Below are positions 51,486 to 62,850 of a stretch of 64,000 nt of DNA, piece by piece. The position numbers and the translations under genes are program-made. Each line of letters opens with the position of its first letter. Position 1 is the stretch's first letter. The DNA comes from Stenopsyche tienmushanensis. Its lineage: Eukaryota; Arthropoda; Insecta; Trichoptera; Stenopsychidae. Location: contig WACJ01000453.1 of assembly GCA_008973525.1 (NCBI GenBank), positions 1 through 64,000 on the forward strand, written 5' to 3'. The notes beneath the pieces are model-generated. The model had not been told where the DNA came from. It ran no database searches and worked only from the letters and a program-made list of their open reading frames with translations.

Positions 51486-52011
51486 TATGAAACAATTTGT
51501 TTTGCAGTTATCTGTGGCCTTCTTCCCAAACAATAGTCCGGATAATCAAGAGTCTACTGTATTTTATTTGATTATGTATTTCAAGGCAAACATACATTTC
51601 TCGTGTAAATATTTATTGATATTCACATACTGAACTGACCAATTATGAGAGACCCACATTTGTAGTTTTCATCATATATTTTTGTAATGCGTCTTAAGCC
51701 AGATTCTTGGCCTAATCTCCCCTTTTTGTTATGGGACATTTCTTCGTATTATGTGAACGTACGTCAAATATTTTTTCGGTTCAGTTTTAATGGAAATCAC
51801 GTCCGCTCTGGGCATTGAGGCTCACAATGGCGAAGTTATGAAGAAAATATTTTTGTGGAGGTACGTATTGGCGAGGAAAGTTCAAATCTTCCGCAGACGG
51901 AAAGATTATATTGGATTACGTACACTTCCTACTATTCGTTGGGCTATTTTCGCGGCAAAATGTCATCTTTTTCTGTTGGTAGACTTGTGCGGAAGTCTAT
52001 TGACCCAAATA
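51486..52011. other. sequence between transposon remnant and receptor exon
   Basis: Most of this is probably the 3' end of intron 1. An open frame from 51790 runs into the exon, but it lacks conservation before GPHEKR, and a candidate donor at 51861 (GTACGT) would leave the wrong phase for exon 2. I do not call a first exon here. Confidence 0.5.
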
Positions 52012-52051
52012 TTATTACATTTGTATTTATTTATTTTATTTTTTTGTTTAG
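52012..52051 (+). promoter_or_regulatory. splice acceptor and polypyrimidine tract of receptor exon 2
   Basis: A T-rich tract of about 35 nt ends in TTTAG at 52047-52051, immediately before the conserved coding block. A second in-frame AG sits 9 nt further on (52059-52060), after ATACGGCAG. Using it would remove three residues next to the signal-peptide cleavage region without changing the frame. The upstream AG is preferred because it yields the conserved 140-nt exon length. Confidence 0.75.
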
Positions 52052-52191
52052 ATACGGCAGGGGGGCCTCACGAAAAGAGGCTTCTCAACAACCTTCTGGG
52101 CACATACAACACACTGGAGCGGCCTGTCGCCAATGAGTCCGAGGCCTTAGAGGTGAAATTCGGCCTCACGTTACAGCAAATCATTGACGTG
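52052..52191 (+). CDS. nAChRalpha6: nicotinic acetylcholine receptor alpha subunit, exon 2 (alpha6-like)
   Basis: This is one internal exon of a Cys-loop ligand-gated cation channel subunit, which binds acetylcholine at neuronal synapses. The reading frame gives 46 full codons. They run from the signal-peptide junction through GPHEKRLLN (N-terminal helix of the mature chain) and LERPVANES (with an N-E-S glycosylation sequon) to LTLQQIIDV. The acceptor AG at 52050-52051 follows a long T-rich tract. The donor GTAAGT at 52192-52197 follows the codon GTG, giving a phase-1 start and a phase-0 end. From memory, a 140-nt exon 2 ending at IIDV is a conserved layout in alpha7-type receptor genes, human CHRNA7 included. 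LQQIIDV and VANES fit insect alpha6 better than alpha7, which I recall as LMQIIDV; alpha5 is not excluded. The next exon should begin DEKNQ and was not found in the remaining 11.8 kb, so that intron is long. The signal-peptide exon was not identified. Gene family is near certain; the subunit number is less so. Confidence 0.93.
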
Positions 52192-52197
52192 GTAAGT
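52192..52197 (+). promoter_or_regulatory. splice donor of receptor exon 2
   Basis: The hexamer GTAAGT is a full match to the metazoan 5' splice-site consensus. It falls exactly after the codon for the final V of LTLQQIIDV, where exon 2 ends in related receptor genes. Beyond it the reading frame runs only eight more codons before a stop. Confidence 0.88.
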
Positions 52198-54136
52198 CCT
52201 CTTTTTGACTTTTAAAATACATGTAATTATATTTAAAAAAAAAATCAATATCAAATTCCAAAATATCATATAACTTTATATGACAATTTTAATACAATTA
52301 ATGTATACATTTGAAATATTTGTTATAATATCATTTTTGACATGACATTTTTTCCAGGATTTGTTACCATATTCTACATGTACTATGCTATAATTTAGAT
52401 ATAATCAGTTTAAGATCATATTTTAAAAAATACAATGATTCAATCGATTTAAACGCAATACAATAACAATTTGATGCAAATTTTAATATACGCATTTGAT
52501 TAAATTCCCTTTTTAAAAATCGATCGAATCGTCCTATTTTTTAACTAGTTTTTATTGATATAAATAGTTTTTGAGGTAAAATATTCTTACAAAACTTCTA
52601 ATAAAATAAAATTCAAGGATGATATGTTAATATTTGATGTTGTGGTAAAAAGGAGCAAAATTAAATGTACCCAAAGGAAGTAACACAGCATATTTCATGC
52701 TTTTCGGTTGAATAGCGTCCTTGTTTGTCGCAAAATTAGGTCGCCAAAATAAATATAAAATGAAGTGGAAAAAAAACAAACAAAATTCGTTGTTTTTCGT
52801 CCCTTTTCTATGTACCAAAAAATGGCAGATTTATTAAATCACGAATTTAGGCAGAAGATCGAATGAGAGGCGATTCATCATTATTGATGAGCGTTTTTGG
52901 CATTCTATTAAAACTTTTAATGACGCAACCCTTAATTCTCACCCCTACAGCTTTTGATGTTAGAGTACTATGGCCCATTTTCTACTTATCGCATATTTAA
53001 TTTTCCCAATAGGTATTACGATAACGTGGCCTTGAATGTCTAAAGTCATGTCTTGGATGACAGATTTCACCGCAAAATCGCTTTCAAAAGCATCAAAGCT
53101 AACCAATCTTCTTATATAGAGCGTGCTGCTTCTTCTGGCAAGGACCTGTATTCTGAAAAGCCTATTAGGCAAGTGCGGTTAATTGTGTCGCGCAACAACT
53201 CCTGCGGGATGCTGTGGAAGCAGGCTGCAGTTAATTTGATATTAAATAATAAAACGTATCAGAGATTTGTGTTATGGCAGTCTTCTAGGAACAAAATTAA
53301 ATTTTGATTGATACAAAGCGCCCATATTATTCCGATGTGCGTATTTTAACTATGAAATTCAATCTATGCCAATAGTCAAAATTATCGAGCACCTGAGCAA
53401 GTTGGACCGTTTATTCAAATCTGGAATCAAAAGTTCAAAACTAATAATTTTATTCTGCGGTTTCTCGAATCAGATTAACACTAATCCTTTGAGTTAGTGT
53501 TGGAACGATCGCGATAATATTTTACGTTTGTACTAATGTAGTTTCGAACTAATTCCACCCCGACGGATCCGATAATGCATTCCGTGAGGCGCTCCTCAAA
53601 TAAGCCATTACAATGAATTTATATTTGCAAGACATGCTAACTCGGTTTTATGTTTCGACCGAAATCTGAATGGAAACGTAAAAAGGAACATCAGGAGTGG
53701 TAAATATTGTAACTGTATGGCGTCGAACAAATCTCTTTTTATTGCCGTTGTTGCCCCTTTTATTTATTGCTGAGTGCTCAGCTTTTTTTTGTACACGAAC
53801 AATACTCCGTTTATGGTGAATAATTTTGCCCACGGAAAGTGTGAATATAAAAAAGGTTTCACGAAATAATTGGCTTAGATTTACTCTTTTGGATGAATTT
53901 TCATTTGATCTTGTTTAGCAAAATATACACGGATGAATGGAGTTTCTTGCGGAGAAAGTAAACATAATTTTATAGCTTAGCAGGGTCTTCTTCGTCCAAA
54001 GAATGCGGTAATTTAGTAGGGATTAGCTTAAAAACCAACACATTTAATGATCTCTTGTTGAAGCAATCTCGAAATTTATCGTACCAGTTTTTAACAAAAA
54101 AAAAAAATATACAAAATATATATGGATGTCTCTATA
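52198..54136 (+). other. start of the intron after receptor exon 2
   Basis: This is AT-rich intronic sequence of the receptor gene. I looked for the short next exon (expected to begin DEKNQ and be about 45 nt) and for the following exon (EWND-type motif) and saw neither here nor further right. An open frame at 53053-53307 resembles nothing I know and has no splice context. Confidence 0.7.
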
Positions 54137-54576
54137 CAGGATGTTTTGTACATGAACCGATCATTTTTTTTTAAGATTTAAGGAATCTTTTGCTACGTTT
54201 CACATATAGTTTCCAAGTCCTGTCAAGTTTATCGATATAGAATTTTTCACAAATAAAATTAATTCTTTTGCACCTCCTCAGACAAAGATATCCAGTGGTG
54301 TCAGGTCGGGAGAGAGTGTGAACCACGAAATAGGGTACGTCTTCAGACAAAAAAGTTCAGTGGTATCAGATATGGTGACCATGTGAGCTACGGAATAAGA
54401 CTGTCAAAAAGTCAAAAAGCTTAAAGGTGAAATTTTGAATGTTTTTTTAAAATGTTAAAAAAAAATTCTATCTCGACAACTTTAACACTTAGGACATTGG
54501 ATCTATGTGTGAAACGTAGCAAATTACCCCTTTAACCATAAAAAAAATATTATCAGTTCATGTTCAAAATATCCTG
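54137..54576. mobile_element. 440-bp MITE with long inverted repeats and a duplicated transposase motif
   Basis: Terminal inverted repeats of about 110 bp begin CAGGATGTTTTGTACATGAAC (left) and CAGGATATTTTGAACATGAAC (from the right). They stay alignable through TTGCTACGTTTCACA and ATAGAATTTTT. TA flanks both ends. The centre holds two 60-65-bp direct repeats (54276-54340 and 54341-54400). On the minus strand these translate as FTLSPDLTPLDIFV and LTWSPYLIPLNFFV, both matching SPDLTPLDFFLWG, a C-terminal catalytic motif of Tc1/mariner-type transposases. It is a non-autonomous deletion product that kept and duplicated this motif. Confidence 0.85.
54276..54400 (-). pseudogene. tandem duplicate of a transposase DLTPLDFF motif
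   Basis: Each unit contains CAGACAAAGATATCCAGTGG or CAGACAAAAAAGTTCAGTGG on the + strand at a 65-bp spacing. Unit 1 keeps the Asp residues of SPDLTPLDIF; unit 2 has Y and N in their place. Both are followed by a stop codon where the family normally has WG. Confidence 0.75.
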
Positions 54577-54653
54577 TATATAAATATGAGTATTATTATT
54601 AGAAAAAAAAATTATCTACGTATTTAAAGTGTGAATAATCAAGCGTTCTCATA

Positions 54654-54845
54654 TGAAATGTCCGATTCTATATCGTCATAATTTTGTAATTCTTCATTGA
54701 AAATATATTATTATGTAAAATAATCGAATATAAAGTAGAATTATTTTGTTAATATAATTTTTATTTGGTAAGCAAAAAATATGGCTATTGATACAAAATT
54801 AAAACAACTAATCCACATTTGCAATAAATAAAATCGGACATTTCA
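54654..54845. mobile_element. 192-bp MITE
   Basis: Ends TGAAATGTCCGATTCTAT and, from the right, TGAAATGTCCGATTTTAT differ at one of 18 positions. Each is flanked by TA (54652-54653 and 54846-54847), indicating a Tc1/mariner-type insertion. The core is AT-rich without coding capacity. It sits 77 bp from the 440-bp MITE, but the end sequences are unrelated. Confidence 0.78.
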
Positions 54846-54847
54846 TA

Positions 54848-57519
54848 TGAAAATATTGTATTGTAAATGTATGGATTTAAAAAAAAATATAGCATGCTTG
54901 ATTTAAATTTCGAATAAGATATATGCTTATAGCTCATTGATGCTGAATTATATAAACATACATTTTTTTTTCTGCATTAATCAATATTATAGGCAAATAT
55001 TTATAATACTATGATGTATTCTAATATATTGAAATGAAAATTGTATATAGGATAATCGATTCCCAAATCTATCTACATCGGTTGGGTTTAATGGCATTCA
55101 TCAGATATTCAGAGAAGAGCTTTTAATCCGAAAAAGGTTAAGAATCCCATAGGTTCGTATTTTATTCAGAGCTGCCAACATTTTTGTGATTTATTAATCC
55201 AGGAATAATTAAGATCAGGATTGAGTTAATGGAAATATGGACCTCGAACCATTTGATTTATTATTGTATAAATGTCGGAATTGGTAAATTATATTATTGT
55301 ATTTAGAATCAAAGCACTTTACAAAATGTAGCTTAAATATATTAAGATCTCCTGCCAAATTTATATTGAACTATCTAATTAGGCAACGGGATTATATATC
55401 CATTAGCGATGTAAACGTTCCATTTGATATTCGTTAATGACCTTATTACTAATCCTTATCAATCCTTTAATCGTACAGGATATATTGTACGACTCTCCCT
55501 GTGTACACACGGGAATGTCATATTTTATACATGTCACGTATGTGATCTCAATTCGACTTGATGAAAAATTAACTTTGATTGCCAAATTCCGGGCATGCGT
55601 CGCCTAATTCGAACTCGAACAGATTGAATCGAGATTTTTCACTTTGATATATATAATTGCTTGCCACTTTCCAGATGCACTTTTTCATTTGCTACCCTCG
55701 TCAAAAAGCTGACAGCTAAGTGAGTTGTCTGGAATTACGGACAAGACCGGCCACGGAATGTTGGCAATTCTAGAAATGGCAAAAGCAATTACACGATTCG
55801 AGTTTAATTTTGAATTTAAATACACAAAAAGATGAAGTGATTTCCTCTTCATCCACGGGGGATGATCCTCGGGCATAAATACGATTAATTGCTAAATAAA
55901 TAAATGAGGCCTATTTTAAATAAAATTTTATTTTAGCTCAATTAATAAATTCGTTTTATTGGCGTAAAAATAATTATTTTGTAAAAATCAAATATGGGAT
56001 TATGAAGCTGTTGGTTGATATGAGCGACATCAAATGTACCAATGCATATTTATTTTTAGGCTGTATGCTGAATAATTAAGCCTGATTATATGAGTTTCGT
56101 GCTAAAGCTCATGGCAATTGAACTATGTAAAATAGGTTTAAAACCGGTTCTTTGAAGTCAACTTGGAATATTTTTCTGCGGAAGATGAACAAAAACTGTT
56201 GATGCAGACTTGAGATGGCCACCAGGGATCATCGCATAATTCTGTGTAATTTGAGTGAATGAAAGAACAGAAAGTCGGTTGTGATGAATAGACTCTGATA
56301 TTAATTCCTATGGGATTTCATAATTCAACACAGTTTCTTAATCAGGAGTAACCATGGAGTTGCAAAGCGCTTTAGTTGACGCTGTGGCATTACAAAAAGC
56401 TCGCCGGATGCCTGGAACATAATTATTAGAATGCGGATATTTTACATTTTAAGGATACTTGATTTTGTGTATGAGAATGACAGTGGGAGGGTGAGATTTC
56501 AAGGGAGGTAGAGTGGGCTGTCCATTTATTCTTTAAGCTCTTTGAGTGTAACTGAACAAATTTTAAACGAGTGACATTTAATTTAATGTGCATTCATATC
56601 CCAGAGAGAAAAGAAGACGGACATTTTAAAAAATGCACGCCATTTGAAAAATAAAATGATTTAGAGAACAGACAGACATACATTTAAACTGATATATTTT
56701 TTTTACTTAATGAAAATACGACTATTGATTATTTATTTAAGATTAAAAAATTATGACCAAAAAATAACACTTTCATCAATGCTAATTAATAAAAATACGT
56801 TTTATTGGTTTTTAAATGAGTGAAACCAAAAATGTCATTTGGGTTTCCGTGGGAACGCTCAAATTTTTTTTCTAAGATATCTTCTTGAATCAAGTTAATA
56901 GCTCTCTTAAGAATCAAATATTCATCAAAAATATAAGTCAATTTCAAATATTGTTCTTAAAAAATCCCCCTTTGCCGTACCCATTGTCAATCGTTTATTT
57001 GTTATAGAATACGGCACCGCTGTAATCGACGTTTAGGCCAAAATTAATTTCTGTTGTCAAAAAGTGTTGGCAGAGTGAAAAAAAATATCTCGCGAAATTC
57101 TTCGCTGAACGCCAGCGGCACTTCGATCAATCATCTTCGGCGGTCTTAAAATATTGACAAAATCCGAAGAGGGGTGGAAACTTTTATTTTTTTTGCCCCC
57201 CTAACTCCCGAAAAAAATCACCCTCAGCGAACCCCATGGTTTGTTTTCTTATTTTCGCAATCTGTGTCTCCGTCTCGTTATTAGCATAAAGGTTTGCCCC
57301 ATGAAACTATCAATATTCAGACTCCGCGCACATATGCTTAACATTTGATATATTCGCGAAACATTCCTGCGACATTTTTATTGAATTCGAATTGGTGGGC
57401 GCATTGGAATATTTTCAATCTTGTAAAAATGGAGAGGAAATATATTAGTCGATTCCAATGTATATTATCTTTACATATAATATACATAGCAGTCATCAAA
57501 AACTATTTGTATTTTATTA
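54848..57519. other. intronic DNA, no further feature recognised
   Basis: AT-rich. A slightly GC-richer patch lies around 57040-57320. No receptor exon (for example the short DEKNQ exon or EWND exon) was seen. Confidence 0.6.
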
Positions 57520-57664
57520 GACTTAAACTTGAAGGAGTTGAACATGCAACTCAATCATCTTTGGTTCAAATCCACAGGAGGTGTGGTTGGCGATCACATT
57601 TTTAAACATATATATACGCCATGCAAAATTAAAATGGTTGGTAATGGTCCCATAAAAGGGATCT
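57520..57664 (+). repeat. SINE-like copy, family C, copy 2
   Basis: GGTTCAAATCC (57562-57572), a B-box, is followed by ACAGGAGGTGTGGTTGG, ATCACATTTTTAAACATATA, ATGGTTGGTAATGGTCCC and ATAAAAGGGATC, in the same order as the minus-strand copy at 40757-40905. The opposite orientation and 17-kb separation fit a dispersed retroposon. Confidence 0.65.
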
Positions 57665-57849
57665 AATAAAATTAGTTCATCATTTTGCAATTTGGATTAT
57701 TACCATAATCAGGATAATGCGTTTGTGGTGATTGTGTTTTAATCACTAGATTCAATTTTAAGAACGACGTTAAACAATTATTATTCTTAGATATTCAGAT
57801 GTTACAACTGAATATACAGGGAATCCTTTAGTAAAAAAATATTAAATAA

Positions 57850-57985
57850 AAGTCTAAGATTTAAACTATATCGTAAATTTAGCCACGTCTGTCGAAGTAT
57901 TAGCTACCTTGTAGCGAAACTAGGTGACGTTTATTTAACAATAATTAACTTAAAATACTTGTAGACAAAAAAATAGCTTTGTTGA
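57850..57985 (+). repeat. short dispersed repeat, family D, copy 3
   Basis: TTAGCCACGTCTGTCGAAG, CTACCTTGTAGCGAAACTAG, GTGACGTTTATTTAACAATA and ATACTTGTAGAC correspond block by block to the complement of 8521-8670. Classification beyond dispersed repeat is not possible by eye. Confidence 0.6.
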
Positions 57986-59279
57986 TTTTAATTAAATGCC
58001 GGTATGTACAATTTAGATTTCGAAAATTGTTATTAATGTTCGCTACTTTGAAAGCTTGGTAGACTGTAACTTTCCTGATTTACATTGTATAAACACTGAC
58101 TGAAACAAAAAATAGCTTTGTAGAAATTGGTGCAAAATTTCGCTCACTGAATCTAAAATTGAGGAACTCAATATTTCCATATTATTATTTTTCTGAAGTG
58201 TAACTTGATGAATACGCAGTTTGCGGGCATAAGTTTGACCATTTGTTATTATTACATCAAACGTATTAATCATTTTGTTGGGGAAATATTTATTTTAATT
58301 GAAATTTCCGTTTAATAAACGCACATTTATTATAATATATGAAAATGTATCGTTTGCTCGCTGATGCTACATTAAATATAATCGGGTTGAACGTTTCTGG
58401 GTTTATGATTTGGTTTTGCATATAATTAATGAATTTCAATTTCGTCGAAATTTCCATATTGAATTATGAATGTTCATGTTCTATTATTAATTGTCAAGCA
58501 TAAATTTGACATTCATTTTCAATAAGTGCGGCACAAAGCTTAGTAATGTGCAATGAATGTATCGTCTCTATTCATTTTGGCTACTTTTTCACTTTACATT
58601 TGGAACTTCGTGAAGCAATCGTGAAGGTATGGATATTTTTCAAGCGTGCCAAAAATTCGACCGGTGCGCGTTTCTTGGAATTTGATGGGAGGAAGTTTTA
58701 TAAAGTGGCACATAAATGTTAATGTAAGATTCTTTTTATCATATTTTTGTCTTCCCCGAGGAATGACTAAAAAATAGGTTAAATCATCAAAGGGCGAGGA
58801 TCGCTGTTGGCCAAGGGCGGCCACTAATTGACTCAAACAAGGAAAGCTGCGGGAGGTTTCAACCTCCCCCTTCGAGACTCATTTGAAATGCTCAAAAGCT
58901 TATAAATTCATTAGCGAGGGACACAGAAAATTCGAAAGAGATTAACTTTGGAAAGGTAGCATGACAGCGACTGTCATTATTTATGAGTTAAATGGAGAGA
59001 AAATGGCCATAGTCATGCTTTTTTGTGCGCAGCTCAAATTCATTTTCCAACAACGATCTGGATCAGATCAAAGAAACGACATCGAGATCAAGCTCAGGGT
59101 GATAAATACGGATTGTGTTCAAAAATTAATGCGTCCAAATTCATAAAAAAATCTTCCATTGAACATATTTGAAAAATTAATCAAAAGGGCCTTCATTATT
59201 ATGTCCTTTAGAGCCGATGTAACATGAAGTTGGATGGTTTAATCGTGTTCCAATGTTTCTCTTTCAGCACTTATTTTAA
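57986..59279. other. intronic DNA, nothing recognised
   Basis: AT-rich with short chance frames. A mildly GC-richer patch lies near 58780-58920. Confidence 0.55.
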
Positions 59280-59480
59280 GCAAGGTTACAAGAAAAGTCT
59301 GAGGGAGCCAGGTCAGGCTATAGGGAGGTTGTGAAATCAATGTGGTGCGGATAATAGCCATTAAATCGTTGACAACGAAGACGTTCTGGTTTGGCGCGTT
59401 ATCGAATTGCAGTTTCCATGTGCCTTTGTGTTCAAATCTTCGGTTACAATAAACGGTTGTTTTTGTTGTTTAGAGTTTCT
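59280..59480 (-). pseudogene. mariner-like transposase remnant
   Basis: The minus strand reads GTWKLQFDNAPNQNVFVVND, then LISQPPYSLTW. This corresponds to WKLHHDNAPSHT (second catalytic Asp) and PQPPYSPDLAP (start of the third motif) in mariner transposases. The Pro of PDLAP is lost and a frameshift follows. It differs from the 33-kb mariner (HDNAxPH type), so a separate lineage inserted here. No terminal repeats were found; the alignable region may extend to about 59700. Confidence 0.75.
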
Positions 59481-61556
59481 GCTATCCATTGACCAACTTA
59501 ATCATCAATCAGAGTTCAAATATTCATGCCATAGGCCATATTTTCACTGCAGGGTCCATCGGTGATCTCTTCTTGATATAGACAAGAAATCACTCCCAAA
59601 GACCTGATAAATTAATAGAAACGTTTATCGATCCTTTGCATCGTGTTGCATTGCCTCAATAAAAGGTTTACGTGAACGCACACCCTGACTCTCAAATAGC
59701 TTAAAGGCGATTTTTAAAGGATGCATTTTAAAGCTAAAACCCCCTTTAATCTGATCCGATAGATTATTATAATATCCGATAGATATTTAATTTACCTTAA
59801 ATTATGAAAATGCTTATGTACTATTAAATATGTATAATCATTATTCAAATGATGTAACATTTTCGTTCTAAAAACATTTTTCATTTATCTTCTCTGTTTG
59901 ATTAAAAATGCGTTTTTAACTATTTCCAAAAAATATGAAAAACACGTTTTAAAAATATTAGTCAACGATTCGTTGGTACAAGGCAGAGGTAGTTTGTTGA
60001 AAGCTCGTTTCCACTGATTGGATAGAGCGGTTTGCTGATGTTTTCCAATTTGATTAAATGTTGAAATTCCCAGTATTTTAAAATGGATTTTGTGATCACA
60101 AAAGCTGAATAGGAAAATATTTAATTTACCATAATTGAAAATACGCCGAAGCTCAGAAGCATCAGAAAAAATAATCATAGCAAATCGCATCCATCTATCA
60201 TTTTGCATTTGGCTCGTTTCAGAAGATCTGTTTTATTTTGTGAACCACTTTTATTTTTCAGCTTTTGCTCTAATCTCCTAATATGATTGATCTCCCACTT
60301 TTTGCATGCTTATTATTGGATTCTAATACGCAGCGTCAATATATTTTTCGGTCTGCTCATACAAAATTGATCGATGAAATATTCACATGGATGAAATGAT
60401 TTTTTTCAAGTGTGAAAAAATTCTGGAGGATAAATAAGCCATACGCTTTTTCACCGATGGAAAATGTATGTCTGAAGTCATTCGGCTTACCTTCGGGACT
60501 TGTATTGCCGGGTGCGCGATTGATGGTGCTCATTAAGGATTTCCTCGCTTTTTTGGTGGGATGTTTAGACAAATGTGGGTTCGGAATCCTGGCTACTTAA
60601 CAACTTGATCTATTTGAGGAAAAAATGGGAATTCGTTGCTATATTGAAACAAATAAGCTGTGAAATGTTATAAAAGCCTTTTAACGGCCGTGTGTATACA
60701 AATTTGATTAAGTTGTTTTACATTTGTACGACTTAATGGAATATTTTTTCTGGATAAGATATTTCAGCGTTGTTGTTTAAATTGGGAGCTGAATTTAATA
60801 AACATTAATCGTAATAATCTTGATAGCTGTCTGGAATAAATGTGATTCTGTTTGAGCGCCTTTCGGCAATTTCCGGCACGCTTCGTTAGTTTTCGGCTCA
60901 CCAAATTAACGCTCGCAGCACTCAGCTGCTACGGCTTTTCAGCCAGCGACTCTAGAAAGGGGATTTTTGTCGGCTCTAAAAGAGGAGGGGCAAAATGCGT
61001 TTAGTCGTGGGCGTCACGCTTGTTTTGTCACGCGTTGGCCTCAATACGCACATTAATTCGGCCTGTCAATACTACATAATTCACAAAGCGTGAAAAATGG
61101 CTCGGCTACAATTGAGCCGATCCCCGCGGTGATTTTTTACTAGCTACGGGAGCTGGCTGCATCGGCGCTGATTCCGAACTGAAAGGGGTCGTAAACATTT
61201 TACGTCTGGTACATTGAAAATAAATGAGGGATTTGGACAGTAAAAACTTTTGACATATTCTTCCGGACATATTTTTACGACCGAGTGGAACTTTTTGAAT
61301 TTCCGCAATTGATTTTTTTATTCATCCAATATGACAGATGGGACGGTATGGTGGATAATTTTATTGTAGATGTGCAATGCTCACAATAAACCATCAAATA
61401 AGACAACGTTCCTTACGCAATGTATAAAGTGTGACAGAGCGAAACTAAGATATGAAAGACGATGGCTTTCGAATTTCCATATAACATTTATAAATAATTC
61501 CATCATCAAATCATACTAGATTTAAAAGATATTCTAGCTAGACTTTTTAACTAACG
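59481..61556. other. intronic DNA with one GC-richer island
   Basis: A more balanced segment spans about 60850-61160 (for example CGGCTCACC, CGTCACGCTTG). No exon-like frame with splice signals matching the receptor was found. Confidence 0.55.
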
Positions 61557-61757
61557 ATTTTTCACTGTCCTGAAGCATGTTCTATCCACTGTATTGGATC
61601 AATACACTTTTAATATAAAAAAACGGCGAAGAACATTAAAACCCTATGCATTCTATTTTAATTGAATAAATAGGTACCCGATAAAAGTTCAGTGAATAAA
61701 GCAAATGTCCGGAAAGTTATTTGTAATTAATCTGAGTCCATTTAGAATTAATTTATA
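61557..61757 (+). repeat. dispersed repeat, family B, copy 2
   Basis: Aligns with 50151-50350 over about 200 bp: TTTTTCACTGTCC, TGTATTGGATCAATA, AGTTCAGTGAATAAAGCAAA and CGGAAAGTTA. Divergence is substantial, so the copies are old. Confidence 0.6.
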
Positions 61758-62850
61758 GTCCAGATTTAAACAGGATTGGTGTAAGTTTGTTGATTACGAT
61801 AAATTATCTACAAAATGCAGTGCCAAATTATGTTGCTAACATGCTATATATCATTTATGCTTCTATGGTAATGCTTAAGGGGTTAATCAAAAAGATTCTT
61901 AATCTGTATAAATGTCGCTATTATATAACACTCAATTAATATTTTTTGTTAAAAAGTAACAAAATGGCGTAGATTTGAAAAACAAGTTTGAAAAAAACAC
62001 CTTTTTTGGGGGTATTTTTTAATGTAAAACTTAAGATAAAAGAAATATTTTGACCTGATTTTGTGAACTATCATAGCTGTACTATTGATATTTAAAATAA
62101 GATCGTAAAATTTTAAACCAATCGTCGATTTGGTTTTTCTAAATTTTTTCAACATCACTTGCAAAAATGTCGTTTCGAAAAAAAACGCGTTTAAAGCTTT
62201 AAGTACTTAAAAACTGTTGGAAAAGAAATCATACTACTAATTAGTGATTCTAGCTCTATAAAGCAATCTTTCAGCTATCTCAAACTTGTCTTTTTTGGCT
62301 AATCTGTCGTGTTTGCGAACTGTTCTAGCTTTTTTTTAGAAGAATCGGTTTTTGTAGAAGATTGTTATTTTGGGCATTTGAACCAAAGCATCTTTCCAGT
62401 AAATCATCACATGATAATTCTTCATAAATGGGTCTTAAAAATTGCTAAACTTCTACATTAAGAGTGAGAGAATGCTTGTACAAAATGTTTCTGCTATTCG
62501 CACCAAGAATCTGCGCCATCGTTTTGTGCCCTTAATATCCACTTGCTTATTCACCTTTTTAAACATTTTTTGAATTAATTTACTCCCTTACTAAAACAAA
62601 GATAAGAAAGGTCCCTTACAGGAACCTCTGGCCTGTAAACAAAAGCAAGTATAGGGGCAAGCCTGCGACCGCAGAGGTCTCAGAGTCGTTGGGGCGCAAT
62701 CTGGATGGAGTAATTGCTTCGAGCGCATTTCGCGAATTAGCTGTAAAGCATTGAAATAATCCGTTTTTCTACACCAAAATAATAGACAACATTCTTAGAG
62801 ATACCCCTTAAATAATAATAAAATAAGATAAGTGGAAATTATTGTGGATT
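61758..62850. other. intronic DNA, nothing recognised
   Basis: AT-rich apart from a balanced patch near 62600-62760. No features supported. Confidence 0.55.

Noticed and set aside
51790..51861. Possible first exon of the receptor (ATG at 51790, donor GTACGT at 51861).
   Set aside because: It has no signal-peptide character, and its phase (two bases left over) does not fit the phase-1 start of exon 2.
52355..52400. Candidate acceptor TTTTTTCCAG followed by GATTTG as the next receptor exon.
   Set aside because: The translation (DLLPYSTC) does not match the conserved DEKNQ exon.
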